Of a stretch of 64,000 nt of DNA, positions 47,249-57,167 are shown piece after piece (within the stretch, counting starts at the first letter, position 1; every line of letters starts with the position of its first letter). Made by a program: the position numbers and the translations under genes. Location of the stretch: positions 100,347-164,346 of the forward strand of contig FMBT01000390.1 of the NCBI GenBank assembly GCA_900095095.1, given 5' to 3'. The DNA comes from Fragilariopsis cylindrus CCMP1102. Its lineage: Eukaryota > Bacillariophyta > Bacillariophyceae > Bacillariales > Bacillariaceae. The notes beneath the pieces are model-generated. The model was not told where the DNA came from. It worked only from the letters and a program-made list of their open reading frames with translations, and made no database searches.

Positions 47249-48802
47249 CTAGCAAACCTGCCTAAAATAAGGTTTCTTATCCCCATTAGTATGGCAATGA
47301 TGGTTTGAGTAATACCAACTCAGTATTTTTCTATTTAAGTCTGGTTTATAATGACGACCATCAGATGGATACAAAATATCAGATGACAAATAAGTAGCCT
47401 ACGTAATTCCGTGCATGGAAGATTAACAAGAGTGAACATAATTTAAGAAAAAAATTAATGGGATGAGAGTTGACAGAATAAAGTACAAACAATCACCAAT
47501 TATGCAATATCACAATGATCATGATATCTCGGTCAATTTTATCAGATCATAACTTACCTCATACAGATCCAATACGGGTACCTGTAGCTCTTCCATAAGT
47601 TTCGCTTGTAACGTATAAAGGAAGAACGAGCGAGATGCGCTCATATATTTGATACGATCTATCCCAAACAATGTTGCCGTGGCTCGGTCGTGTTCTATGA
47701 CACGCCGTTGGTCCACCCAATGAATATGTACAGCCATTGGAGATTTCCATATTAAACAAACCGAGGGATATCTTTGTCTCAGACGGTGAATGAATTCTCG
47801 ACACGCATTACGATGATCTACAAAATCTGATCCCTGTAAATTATCATGTGCACTCAAAATATCCCACAAGCAACTACCAATAATTAAAGCTTTCTTTTTT
47901 TGGTCGCATTCATTTGATAGCTCTTCATCGATGCCATCGTTCATTAAAGATTCTAACAATGTATCGATTGTTTCTGAATTCAATCCCATTCGTACTTTAT
48001 CTCCTACTATTCGAAGATTTGAATGAAAGTAGTACTTTCCTTTCTTATTTGGTCGTTGCCTTAGAAATTGACAAAATGTAGAATCCCCGAAAGCAAAAAC
48101 TTGATCGAATGTACTCAAATCAACACTGGGAGTTGGTGGAACAAAAGCTCGAATATGTGGTCGGTTGTAATGACAAGGAAGATCAATCTTATAACATTTG
48201 TGAGAATATCCACCATTTGACCAATTTTCTTTTAACGGTGGTGGTAGACGTCCAATATTATCAGTGTATTCGAAGTATACCGTAATGGTTCGATTAATTT
48301 TTTCGTCGTTGTCGTTGTCCTCGTCCTCGTTATTTGGAGGGAAAATATGAGGGTGCATCGGTGTTGTAGAAAAGTCTAATCCATAGCTTCCGTCGAGATT
48401 GTCGGTAATTAGCGCTACAGCTTGAGTTAAGATAATCTTGGTTTTATTTTTATCCTTTTCGTCAACATTATTTTTGTCATCAGTATTTTCATTTTTTTCG
48501 TTTTCATCGTCATCGTTGACCATCAGTGTATGTTCTTCGTACCTAATATAGAACTCGTCTCCGCCTGTATTCTTGCGATGACCGTTACAATCTAAACTGT
48601 ACAGAGTATTCGATAGAAGATGAATTTCAACTTGACAACAACAATTCGGCGGAGGAGCTGATTTAGATGAAGATGAGGATGAGGATGAGGATGATGATGA
48701 TGATGATGAAATAGCTCGCTCTACTTCCGTTTGTACTGTGACATCAGGATTTGACGGAGTAAAAATGGCATTGCCACTAGCACTAGCACCAAGTCCCATC
48801 AT
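47249..48802 (-). CDS. NXPE/PC-esterase-like SGNH hydrolase with Ig/filamin-like domain
   Basis: Exons 48802-47558 and 47398-47249 (159-bp intron, phase 0) give about 464 residues. The N-terminal half has a poly-Ser run and an immunoglobulin/filamin-like strand pattern, ALITDNLDGSYGLDF and ITVYFEYTDN. The C-terminal half is a PC-esterase-type SGNH hydrolase: block I FAFGDSTFCQFL with the nucleophile Ser, GSCLWDILSAHDN, and in exon 2 PSDGRHYKPDLN with the Asp-x-x-His pair. Exon 2 was added because the first open frame stops without the catalytic His. Relatives esterify or de-esterify sugars in the secretory pathway. No signal peptide is visible after the chosen start, so a 5' exon before 48802 is possible; the frame is open upstream to about 48850. 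Confidence 0.78.
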
Positions 48803-49426
48803 GCTATTGTACAACACACTCGAAGTACATGACAAATTGTTGAACTATGGAAACAATTGAAAATTAGATTTAGATTGTTAGGATCGAGAAAAATAATTTC
48901 GTGTTTTTCTTGACAGAATTCCAGTCGTACTTATGCGCATAATACTGAGGATTATTGTTTTTTAAACGCGCATACCGAAACACACTTTGTAAACAAAAAA
49001 ATAATATCTCAAACGAAACTCAAAAACTGAACTGATGATGCAATACGCGATCGATCAACCAATGTAACAACTATTCTTCGAAATCAAGACCACTTTCGAT
49101 TGCAAATAATACAGCACAAGTGTATCACATAGTCCTTAATATCAAACTAACGACCAGCACCAGTCGACATCGCAGTCAAGGACTTTGTGAGTAATATACT
49201 ATTAATTTGTGTTACTACTACTGTTCTCTATTATTTGCAGTAGCCATGCTTTTCTCCGAGTGTTCTTATTGCTTTCTTCAGTTGTAACTAGAATAGAATG
49301 ATAAGAAAATGATATCTTTCCTCATCCTCATTATTTTCCTTCTATTGTTGTAATTCAAAATCAGAACATTCTAGGTCGGCCATACAATCCACAACAAACG
49401 TGCGTAACAAAATAAATACAAGAACT
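48803..49426. promoter_or_regulatory. divergent intergenic region
   Basis: Lies between opposed starts and may include a 5' exon of the PC-esterase gene. Nothing further recognised. Confidence 0.35.
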
Positions 49427-49897
49427 ATGAAAGTTACGACTGAAGCGTTTAACATTTTCTTGGAGGAGAGTCTCATGCCCAACCCATCTGGCCATGTTGA
49501 GCCCCATCGTCTCGCATCCGAGCTGATTATTTTTTACCAAACTCAAGAGCTCGAGCATCTTCGAGTGACAAACACTGGTAAAACTCAAGAGAACAAGCGT
49601 CTTCGATTACAAAACACTAATCTTCTATTTGTCATGAGTCTTCAGGAGGAAGTAATTGATGATCAGCGTGATATTATCGTTGATCAGCGTGATATCGTCA
49701 ATATGAAACACCAGGTCATCAATAATGGTCGAGATATGATCGATACTCTAAGAGACAGGATCCGTATTCAAGAACAGATGGTCCAACTATACAAAACAAG
49801 TATGTTTTATGTTGTGCTTCCGCGCATTTGTATTTGCCTTCTACTTGGTGTCAACATTACTGTCTCCGTTCTCCAATACATCGGATGGTATCATTAG
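49427..49897 (+). CDS. tail-anchored coiled-coil protein, unknown
   Basis: The first ATG in the open frame is at 49427, giving 156 residues (MKVTTEAFNIFLEESLMP...). A long heptad-like helix spans about residues 30-125 and includes a near-duplicate pair, IDDQRDIIVDQRDIV, that continues as NNGRDMIDTLRDRI. A single hydrophobic segment at the C-terminus (VVLPRICICLLLGVNITVSVL) with a very short tail suggests a tail anchor. I recognise no family. Confidence 0.5.
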   Translation: MKVTTEAFNIFLEESLMPNPSGHVEPHRLASELIIFYQTQELEHLRVTNTGKTQENKRLRLQNTNLLFVMSLQEEVIDDQRDIIVDQRDIVNMKHQVINNGRDMIDTLRDRIRIQEQMVQLYKTSMFYVVLPRICICLLLGVNITVSVLQYIGWYH

Positions 49898-51101
49898 ATC
49901 GATTCTTTTAAACAAAGTCAATAAGCCTCTATTGTGGATCCGAGTTCAAAAGAATGCGCTTTTCTATTATTTAATTAGGAGTAGAAGCCTATACTTCCTT
50001 CATTACACGATTAATTTCGTATAGGCCAAAGAATGATGAATTTTCCATGTTGATTTCCTTTAGACTACTGGAACTTCTCATCGCATTACCATTCAAATTT
50101 ATTCCAGTATCATTTATAGTACGAAGTTACTTTTTCCAAAAAAGAGCATTTATCTGAAAGTTCATAAAAGGTCACTAGTCATGACGCCCTTGTTAGAGAA
50201 ATCGACTCCGCGTAGTTTCGGCAAATTATACGGAAGGATGTCGTGTACGAGCTGAAAATCAATACAACGTCTTGGATAAGGTAAAGAAAAATTTAACGAC
50301 GTTATTCCATCCATTTGAATATTTTCCACGATCTGTTTTAATTCCTGAAAAATTTCCACCGCCATGGACAAACTTGTCTATATACATCCTTGAATCTCAT
50401 AAGGCGATAGGATATGAACTTTCTCTTTGTCTAGTTATTCAAGAAATGGTTACGCAAGTTGCACGAAAATGTTATTGCCGAACTTCCGCTGACTTCGAAT
50501 ACTAAACTTGACACGGTAACCCGTTACCGCCATAATGATGAAGGAATCTTCGTCGATCATTAATTTTTTATTTAGGCTATAATTTCAGCAATTATTTAGC
50601 GCGCGCCGCAAGTAAATCGCGGTGTCACGGAAAACTTCTTAATATAAATCACGAGAGATCAGAATGATAATAGCGCACGTCACAGCATAATAATATTACG
50701 AACCACATGCAAGCTCTGACTTTTTTAAAGCATCTTGCTTTCGATGTAGTACTTGTAAAAGTTACAGTACATTGTACTATAGCAAAAGAAAGAGTGAAAG
50801 CATCTGGTCTACTACTGGTAGATTTAAGACCGATTTCATGCACGTAGTCAGTCACCTTCTAATTTAGATCTAGCTAGCTAGTAACTGAATGGAATATATT
50901 CATTGATCATAGTGTATTATATATTTATCTTTAATATTTATTATAATATGTTTAGGTGTTTTAGTACAGTACAAGAGCAAGCTATCGTAGCTTGCGTGTG
51001 TGAATATTATATATATTATATTGAATAGTGTCACAGCAATAGAATTACAGGTTGATTATTTCTCCCAAAGAAAGAAAAACGGATATGATATTTTCCCTCA
51101 G
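49898..51101. other. intergenic, possible fragment
   Basis: About 1.2 kb. A minus-strand open stretch at 50162-50371 contains LPKLRGVDFSNKGV, faintly leucine-rich-repeat-like, but it is too short to call. The rest is AT-rich with nothing recognised. Confidence 0.4.
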
Positions 51102-52109
51102 TTAGTGTGTGTGCGTTATCAGACATTTATCTGCGAGTTCATCCCAATGAACTAGTTTCGTTTCATTATTATTATCATTATTATTATCATTATTATTATC
51201 ATTATTATTATCATTATCATTATTATTATTATTATCATTATTATTATCATTATCATTATCATTATTATTATCATTATCGTTTTCCCCTTGTTGTTGAAAT
51301 TGAGAAGACACTTCCTGGATCGAATTCGAACGAAGACGATTATCAACCATTGAGGATGATTCATCAATACTCCAAGCGGCACATCGATCCAATTTGCATA
51401 AACTATTGAAACAATGACTATCAGCACGAAAGATATCAGTATTATCTTCATTATTATTCGTATTACTTGTGTTGGTATTGGTATTCAATGAATCATGTAC
51501 AATTTCATCCCAGTGAACTATTCTCACATTCGATCTCTTTTTCGGTTCTTCAGTAGCAGTTATGGAGTGGTGATGCTGATAACGCTCACTTTCAAAGGAA
51601 TAGCAACCAGCCTCGTCCTGACTCCATGCCGTGCATCGATTTAATTTATAAAATTGTAAACATTGACTACTGGATGACGATGATGATGCTTCCTGTGTTG
51701 GTTCTTCTACTCTTGATCGAAAAATAGTATCATCTTCTGATTGTCTAACTAGCATTGGCATTGTCATTGAGTCCGTTTTAGTGCGCTGACTTTGACGTTC
51801 CGACGAATCATAAAGTAATTGATGAACAGAACTAGAAAGTGATCTACTTGATAGATCTTCTTCGAATCCTCTATCGGTGTTGCTGCTGTTGTTGCTGTTT
51901 GCGAATTTGTTCGACATAGATAATGATGATGATGATTCAACAACAACTGCTTCTTGCTCATCTCTTGAATCACACCATGCAGAAGAATCGATACAATTAA
52001 TAGTATCGAGCAATGATGATGAACCTTTACAATTCATGGCATTACCGAGAAAATCAATTGCATTACTGTATATTGTAGATAATTCGGGTATTGATCTGAG
52101 TAGTACCAT
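51102..52109 (-). CDS. HWDE-motif protein with repeated Cys-Ala-Trp-Asp-Glu segments
   Basis: An intact 335-residue protein with no known domain. Three related segments occur in order: CIDSSAWCDSRDE (about residues 39-51), LNRCTAWSQDE (about 155-165) and LDRCAAWSIDE (about 237-247). The second and third are each followed, after a Ser/Asn-rich spacer, by VRIVHWDEI (about 195-203) and TKLVHWDEL (about 319-327). A long Asn/Asp microsatellite-encoded run precedes the last HWDE. The neighbour at 52710-53640 ends in the same kind of HWDE segment. It looks like a modular unstructured protein carrying short linear motifs. Function unknown. Confidence 0.65.
   Translation of the reverse strand: MVLLRSIPELSTIYSNAIDFLGNAMNCKGSSSLLDTINCIDSSAWCDSRDEQEAVVVESSSSLSMSNKFANSNNSSNTDRGFEEDLSSRSLSSSVHQLLYDSSERQSQRTKTDSMTMPMLVRQSEDDTIFRSRVEEPTQEASSSSSSSQCLQFYKLNRCTAWSQDEAGCYSFESERYQHHHSITATEEPKKRSNVRIVHWDEIVHDSLNTNTNTSNTNNNEDNTDIFRADSHCFNSLCKLDRCAAWSIDESSSMVDNRLRSNSIQEVSSQFQQQGENDNDNNNDNDNDNNNDNNNNNDNDNNNDNNNDNNNDNNNETKLVHWDELADKCLITHTH
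51161..51285. repeat. ATT/ATC trinucleotide tract, coding
   Basis: A compound trinucleotide tract that encodes alternating Asn and Asp on the minus strand within the HWDE gene. Confidence 0.9.
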
Positions 52110-52148
52110 GATTAGCTTATTGTATTGCTTGTTGAGACTAATCTTTTT

Positions 52149-52183
<35 letters not shown>

Positions 52184-52709
52184 GCGTTGATTAAAGAATA
52201 TTTATATTTTTTTGAGATAGGCGTTTTTCCTGTATGTGACAAAAAGATATGATTTTTCTGTTATGTGAGTTAGCGTACTTCAAATACCAGGGACATTCCC
52301 TCCTCAAAATTATTTCGAAACGCATATTGCCACGCGCACATCATCTGAAAAATATTTTCAACGTTCACTAATCAACGTTGTGCGAACAAACCGTTAAATT
52401 ACAGAATCATCGTCTCTTTTACCGTACACAAGAATAGAAGCTTATGTACGGTAAGTACATACATACATACATACATATATATACATATGGGATATATGTC
52501 AAGTTGCATTGACAAACTGATCAATTAATTTGTGCTATCTAGCAGTGCTGTTTACACCACACTCTCTTATGCTATGCAAATCCTAGAAGTTTTTATCATA
52601 GAGGAATACATTTGTTGTGAAGATCGTTCAATTTTTTGAAATTTTAGGTATGATTTACATTATTTTAATGGCCTTACATATCTTTTTTTATTAATGCTAG
52701 ATTTGATAG
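52110..52709. other. intergenic
   Basis: Spacer between two minus-strand HWDE-motif genes. It holds a GAT trinucleotide run at 52149-52182 just upstream of the gene at 52109 and an ACAT repeat near 52456-52476. Confidence 0.55.
52149..52182. repeat. GAT trinucleotide microsatellite
   Basis: Eleven tandem GAT units, 40 bp upstream of a start codon. Confidence 0.9.
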
Positions 52710-53640
52710 CTAGCTAGTAAACGATAACTTGGCCATTTTTTCCAAGGTGTCATTATCCATGACTTGCTCGTCCCAGTGTATTTCGGTGACTTTATTGATA
52801 TCTGTCCGTCGGAACATTTTTCCTGAACTTGATAATCTGTGCCTTGAATTGCTTTCTAGAGTGGTTTCTCTCGACGACGGTGACCTTCGAATCATTCGTC
52901 TTGTTGAATTACTAGAATCTGTTGCTTGTCGGCTTTCGTCATGATTTTGAGAGACAAATTCCTTTCCCCAAGTTTTCTGGGAATGATAAGTGTTCACGTA
53001 TATTATGCTTTGCGTCTTGTCGTTTAATCTCGTGGCCTGATATGATGTAGTCGTCATTTTCTTCGTCTTCGGTATCATTGTCGTTGTCGTCCTCTTCGTC
53101 ACTATATACTAGTGGGCGTTTCCAAGAAGACAACATGCTACATCCATAAAAAATTTCATCGACACCGCATGGAGAGATACCCCCTATTATACTACTAATA
53201 GTCAGCAAAGGCCTCTTCTGAAAGGTCTGTGGACTTTGGCGTGGTGAATCGCTACTAACCTTGTATGATATATCATCGCCGTCGTCAGAAAAAGAGTTGG
53301 AAGATTTGATTATACGTTCACCGCCCGCGTCCGATTTGCAAATTGCAGCTAGAGCTGCCGGCGTTTGATAGCTCCGACGTGAACTCTTGTCAAAGAATGC
53401 TTCTCGAATGTTAAGAAGCACCGGTCTCTCATTCACATCATCATCATCATCATCTGTAGATTCTCCTACATCATCAATAATATCATCACTTTTACGTTTC
53501 CTTGCACTGCTCCTTCTTAGCTGCTGCTGCTGCTGCTGCGGTACAAGATTGCCTATCGTCTCACCATCATTTCCAGCGCATTCGTCAATGGCAAGCAAGC
53601 TTCCGACTTTCTTCTCATTTCTCTTGTTCGACATCATCAT
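52710..53640 (-). CDS. HWDE-motif nuclear-like protein, one frame break
   Basis: About 309 residues. The first frame (53640 down to about 52980) gives a basic start, MMMSNKRNEKKVGSLLAID, a poly-Gln run before LRRSSARKRKSDD (likely a nuclear localisation signal), an acidic run, and NIREAFFDKSSRR. The second frame (down to 52710) continues with FVSQNHDESRQ, RRMIRRSPSS and ends VTEIHWDEQVMDNDTLEKMAKLSF. The two overlap over about 160 bases and join near 52973-52975 if one base is removed (or two added), unlike the single missing bases seen elsewhere. The terminal HWDE segment links it to the neighbour at 51102. Unknown function; the Ser/Arg content suggests phosphorylation. Confidence 0.6.
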
Positions 53641-55036
53641 CGTTCAGTTGTTTTGTTTAGATCTGAAAATCTATGTACTTAGATACGAGATAATGGACTT
53701 CAAGGTATTAGATTAGTGTGCGGCGTAGTGTGTGTGACAAGTTGTGGTTACAATTGGCAATCGCCGTAGATCGCGATCTAAGTCTACTGCCAACTCCGAT
53801 TACAGTTAACCTACGACAACTTTGTTTCCGACCAACTCCGCGTAGAATAATAACAATGCAATTTGTGAGTTGATTGCTAAATTGCACTTCATGTTTTACA
53901 ACGCTTTGTGGGCTTATAGAATGAAAAATACTTTTTATTTTTAGCGTATCAACAATTTATTTACCGATCGTTGTTACGTTAGCGTGCACCAACATTTTCG
54001 ATAATCGCCTTCCCTTCGATTTCATTTTCAAAAGTTTTCGTTCTAGTAATTAAAAAATCGCATCCCCCCATCCCAAAAAATCCACATCTCTGCCAAAGCA
54101 TAACCTTTGAAAAGTTCTACCACACACAGCCACCATAGAACCATAGAACCATATAAAAATTCGAATGTTTGCCAATGCGTTATAGCTAAACCATATGAAA
54201 ATTTAGCATCCAGTGGTTCTCTTCTTCCTTCTATGTGAAGTATAGTGATCACCATGGCATGGTCAGGAAAGAAAATGGAGAATTATTTGATGATCATCAA
54301 TGAACAAACATACATACTGTAACAATTAGTTAGAGATAGATAATCCATCAAATATATGATAATAGACCTTAAATTGATGATAATCATCTTAGTTATAATC
54401 ATAATCACTATCAACTATCCGCAATTATGTACCAACTCAAAAAACTACAAAAGGAGCTGGTTCCATACACACACAATTCAACTTAGATGATACTATTATA
54501 ACAACTACTACAAGCGCTGAAGATATGTAACAAGACTGTCATGGGAACATACATTAAGACTAAGATTAACATTAACATTAACCTCAACAAAAAGTTGGCC
54601 ACAGATCTTCAAAATGACCGGAACATATACCCGTACAGTAACATCAGAAAACAAAACAAAACTTGAGAATTTATGCAAAACTCCCAGCAAGTTGCTGGAA
54701 GTATACACTATAGCCCTTTACTTACAGCACTACTTACAGCACTTACAGCTAGAGTATATCTAATGACGAAATTTACAAAGATAGTTACAATGAATATCTT
54801 GACAACAACAGCAACAACAACACCAGTATTCATTCAGTAGTGGTACAGGTTTGATGAAATACGGGCTCCTGAATAATCATATACATTTAGATCAAAATTG
54901 CATTCAATTAATAGTCATAGTAGGAGTTTTTAATAATATAAATATATTAGTATTCGTATTCCTATAATACATTTTGTCCAACGATCTACTATACTTTAAA
55001 CGTTATTGACTCTGCTTCAATCATACAAATATTTAT
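53641..55036. other. intergenic
   Basis: About 1.4 kb. Small direct repeats occur (ATAGAACC near 54135-54150; ACTTACAGC near 54720-54750). No coding region recognised. Confidence 0.5.
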
Positions 55037-55444
55037 TCAGCCGTGTGCTCTCGTATCACTCAAAACCTCAAGTACTTGTTTCATTTCACCAATTAGTTTT
55101 GAAATATCATCACCGCGTGCCCAATTCCATGACGTTTTCTCGATATTTGTCACCCTTGCCACTTTTTCTTCTGTCGCTTTGGCATACGTATACGCGTCAG
55201 TCGTTGTCTCTTTGTTCGTTGTTGTTCCTGTCGCAAATGTTGCTCGCGGAAAGACGACGGCCACTACTACTCCTGCACCAGCATGACTCAAATTATCTTG
55301 ACGCGACGATGGTTCCATAACACAGAGTGCGTCTACCGAGAAGAACGACGATTGACTGGTCGATATGCATATTACGCAACGAAGAACCGTGATCATCATC
55401 GTCACAAAGATGCCACTTCTACTAGCAACTGAAACACTCATCAT
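55037..55444 (-). CDS. small protein with N-terminal hydrophobic segment, unknown
   Basis: From the ATG at 55444 the frame gives 135 residues. A hydrophobic N-terminal segment (IFVTMMITVLRCVICIS) could be a signal peptide or anchor. A second mildly hydrophobic stretch (GAGVVVAVVFPRATFA) precedes a Thr-rich linker and a helical end, KLIGEMKQVLEVLSDT. The two-part N-terminus would fit a thylakoid-lumen or secreted protein, but no plastid Phe motif is clear. Family not recognised. Confidence 0.4.
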   Translation of the reverse strand: MMSVSVASRSGIFVTMMITVLRCVICISTSQSSFFSVDALCVMEPSSRQDNLSHAGAGVVVAVVFPRATFATGTTTNKETTTDAYTYAKATEEKVARVTNIEKTSWNWARGDDISKLIGEMKQVLEVLSDTRAHG

Positions 55445-55812
55445 TGTCAAGAAATGATCGATTGTTTATGATAAAGTTACAAGACTGAATATTGTTGACT
55501 TGAATTTTATAAACAGTATCCAATGTACTGATATTTTAGCGTTATTGTATGCCAATAAAGGCAAATATCAAACATCTCTGTGAGGTTAGTTGTGCCTTTT
55601 AATGAAGACGTCTCATCCGAAAAGTTCTGTTGATTAATACAATGTCTTATGTTTGATTGTGGTGTTTGTGTTTGTTTTGAAGAAAATTTCAAGAATTATT
55701 TCATTTTTCATAAGGTGCGTTAGATGCACTCACGAGCTGTGACACTTCAAACTAAATCGAATATGAGTTGCGATAAACTATATAATAGGATTTTTGCTAC
55801 CATTATCTTGTG
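55445..55812. other. intergenic
   Basis: 368 bp spacer between two minus-strand genes. Nothing recognised. Confidence 0.5.
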
Positions 55813-56439
55813 TTAATAACAACATGGACAATTTGGGCTTCTCATCCCTCCATTCGCAAATGACATTGTTGCCAAAAAGTTGAGTTCTTCCTTCTCTTTT
55901 TTGTGATGATTCGTACTATCACTACTACTACTACTACTACTACTACTACGAGAACTTGTAGTATAGGTAGCAGGAGGAAAAGATGCGATATGTTTCCTGG
56001 ACGAGTTTACTGTTGGTTTTGTTCTTTCGTTCGTTATTGTTGTTGTTATTATATTCGTCGCCTTTGGTTCCCAAGGAAAGGGAATTATTTTAGGATTTGT
56101 ATTTTTGCCATCATCATCAATACAAGTAGTAGCTTTGTTTTCTTCATCATCTTCGATTTTCCCTTTTCTATCGTCGATCTTGTCATCGTCGTTTGAATCT
56201 GCTGGCTCATTATTACTACTACTACTACTACTACTATTATTATTGTTGATGTTGTCCTCGTCACGACGCGAAGATAAGAATCCGAAACAGGATGTATAGT
56301 CATATCTTTGATTGATCACGAAAACTATCGCAACAATTGTTAAGGACGCGAGGGTGAACGCGTGTTGTTGTTGTTGTTGTTGTTGTTGGTTGTTGTTCTG
56401 AAAACTTGAACCAATCAGCATCCAACTCCATTTCTGCAT
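55813..56439 (-). CDS. low-complexity membrane-anchored protein, unknown
   Basis: A 208-residue frame: a short N-terminus, a poly-Gln run, one hydrophobic segment (FTLASLTIVAIVFVI, about residues 28-42), then Asn/Ser/Asp/Glu-rich sequence with two islands, IIPFPWEPKATN and LNFLATMSFANGGMRSPNCPCCY at the very end. The Cys-rich terminus could be lipidated or bind metal, but that is a guess. The conserved-looking end argues against chance coding. Confidence 0.45.
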   Translation of the reverse strand: MQKWSWMLIGSSFQNNNQQQQQQQQHAFTLASLTIVAIVFVINQRYDYTSCFGFLSSRRDEDNINNNNSSSSSSSNNEPADSNDDDKIDDRKGKIEDDEENKATTCIDDDGKNTNPKIIPFPWEPKATNIITTTITNERTKPTVNSSRKHIASFPPATYTTSSRSSSSSSSSSDSTNHHKKEKEELNFLATMSFANGGMRSPNCPCCY

Positions 56440-56473
56440 GTTCAGAATTCACGAACATGTGCGTGTGCAGTGT

Positions 56474-56515
<42 letters not shown>

Positions 56516-57167
56516 TCTTTATTGACGGTGTGGTCACGCTTTCATCCAACACAACACAACACAACCAACCAACGTCGTCGTCGTGGATTCGTAAAGCATA
56601 TTAAAATTTAATTCACGATGTCGTAATAGTTCTAGATGCAACGTTTCGATACTTTCGATACTACAACTTTCTGTTTATCAATTTTTGTGTGTACGCAAAG
56701 GTACATTGTGATTCCTCTTCTGCTTAATTGCTGTCTCTTCCATCGGACTTCGAAGTACAATGCATTGTATTAAGTTGCTAGCTACAGTACTAGTACGTCA
56801 TATGTTCGATGTCCTGTGTTGTGTAATCAACAATAATCAAAGATCGGATACAAAAATTTGCGTTATGAAAATCAAAAAGCATTATCAATTCGCGCAATTA
56901 AAATCTGAACTGTAGGGCTTAATAAAATTGCGCGTGATATTCAAATTTTAAATGCACATCACACAAGATCAATCTGTTCGCCCCACAATAAAGAAGTGAG
57001 GTATTTGTACAGCAGTTCTTCCATAATGCTGTATTGCAATCTTCGGTCAAGGCCAAACAAAGACGGTACCATTGGCATTCCTTTCTTTTATTCTCAATTA
57101 CTATACATACGACTAGACAAAAGGCTGAAATCAAACAAAAGATAGAGAGAAGACAAAAGACACCATA
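56440..57167. promoter_or_regulatory. divergent intergenic region with GT repeat
   Basis: Between opposed start codons at 56439 (-) and 57168 (+). It carries a GT dinucleotide array at 56476-56513 and short ACAAC and CGT repeats. Both promoters should be here. Confidence 0.4.
56476..56513. repeat. GT dinucleotide microsatellite
   Basis: About nineteen GT units in tandem. Confidence 0.95.

Noticed and set aside
51107-51451. His/Tyr-rich and Ile/Met-rich frames in the ATT/ATC tract
   Set aside because: They are alternative readings of the trinucleotide tract inside the HWDE gene.
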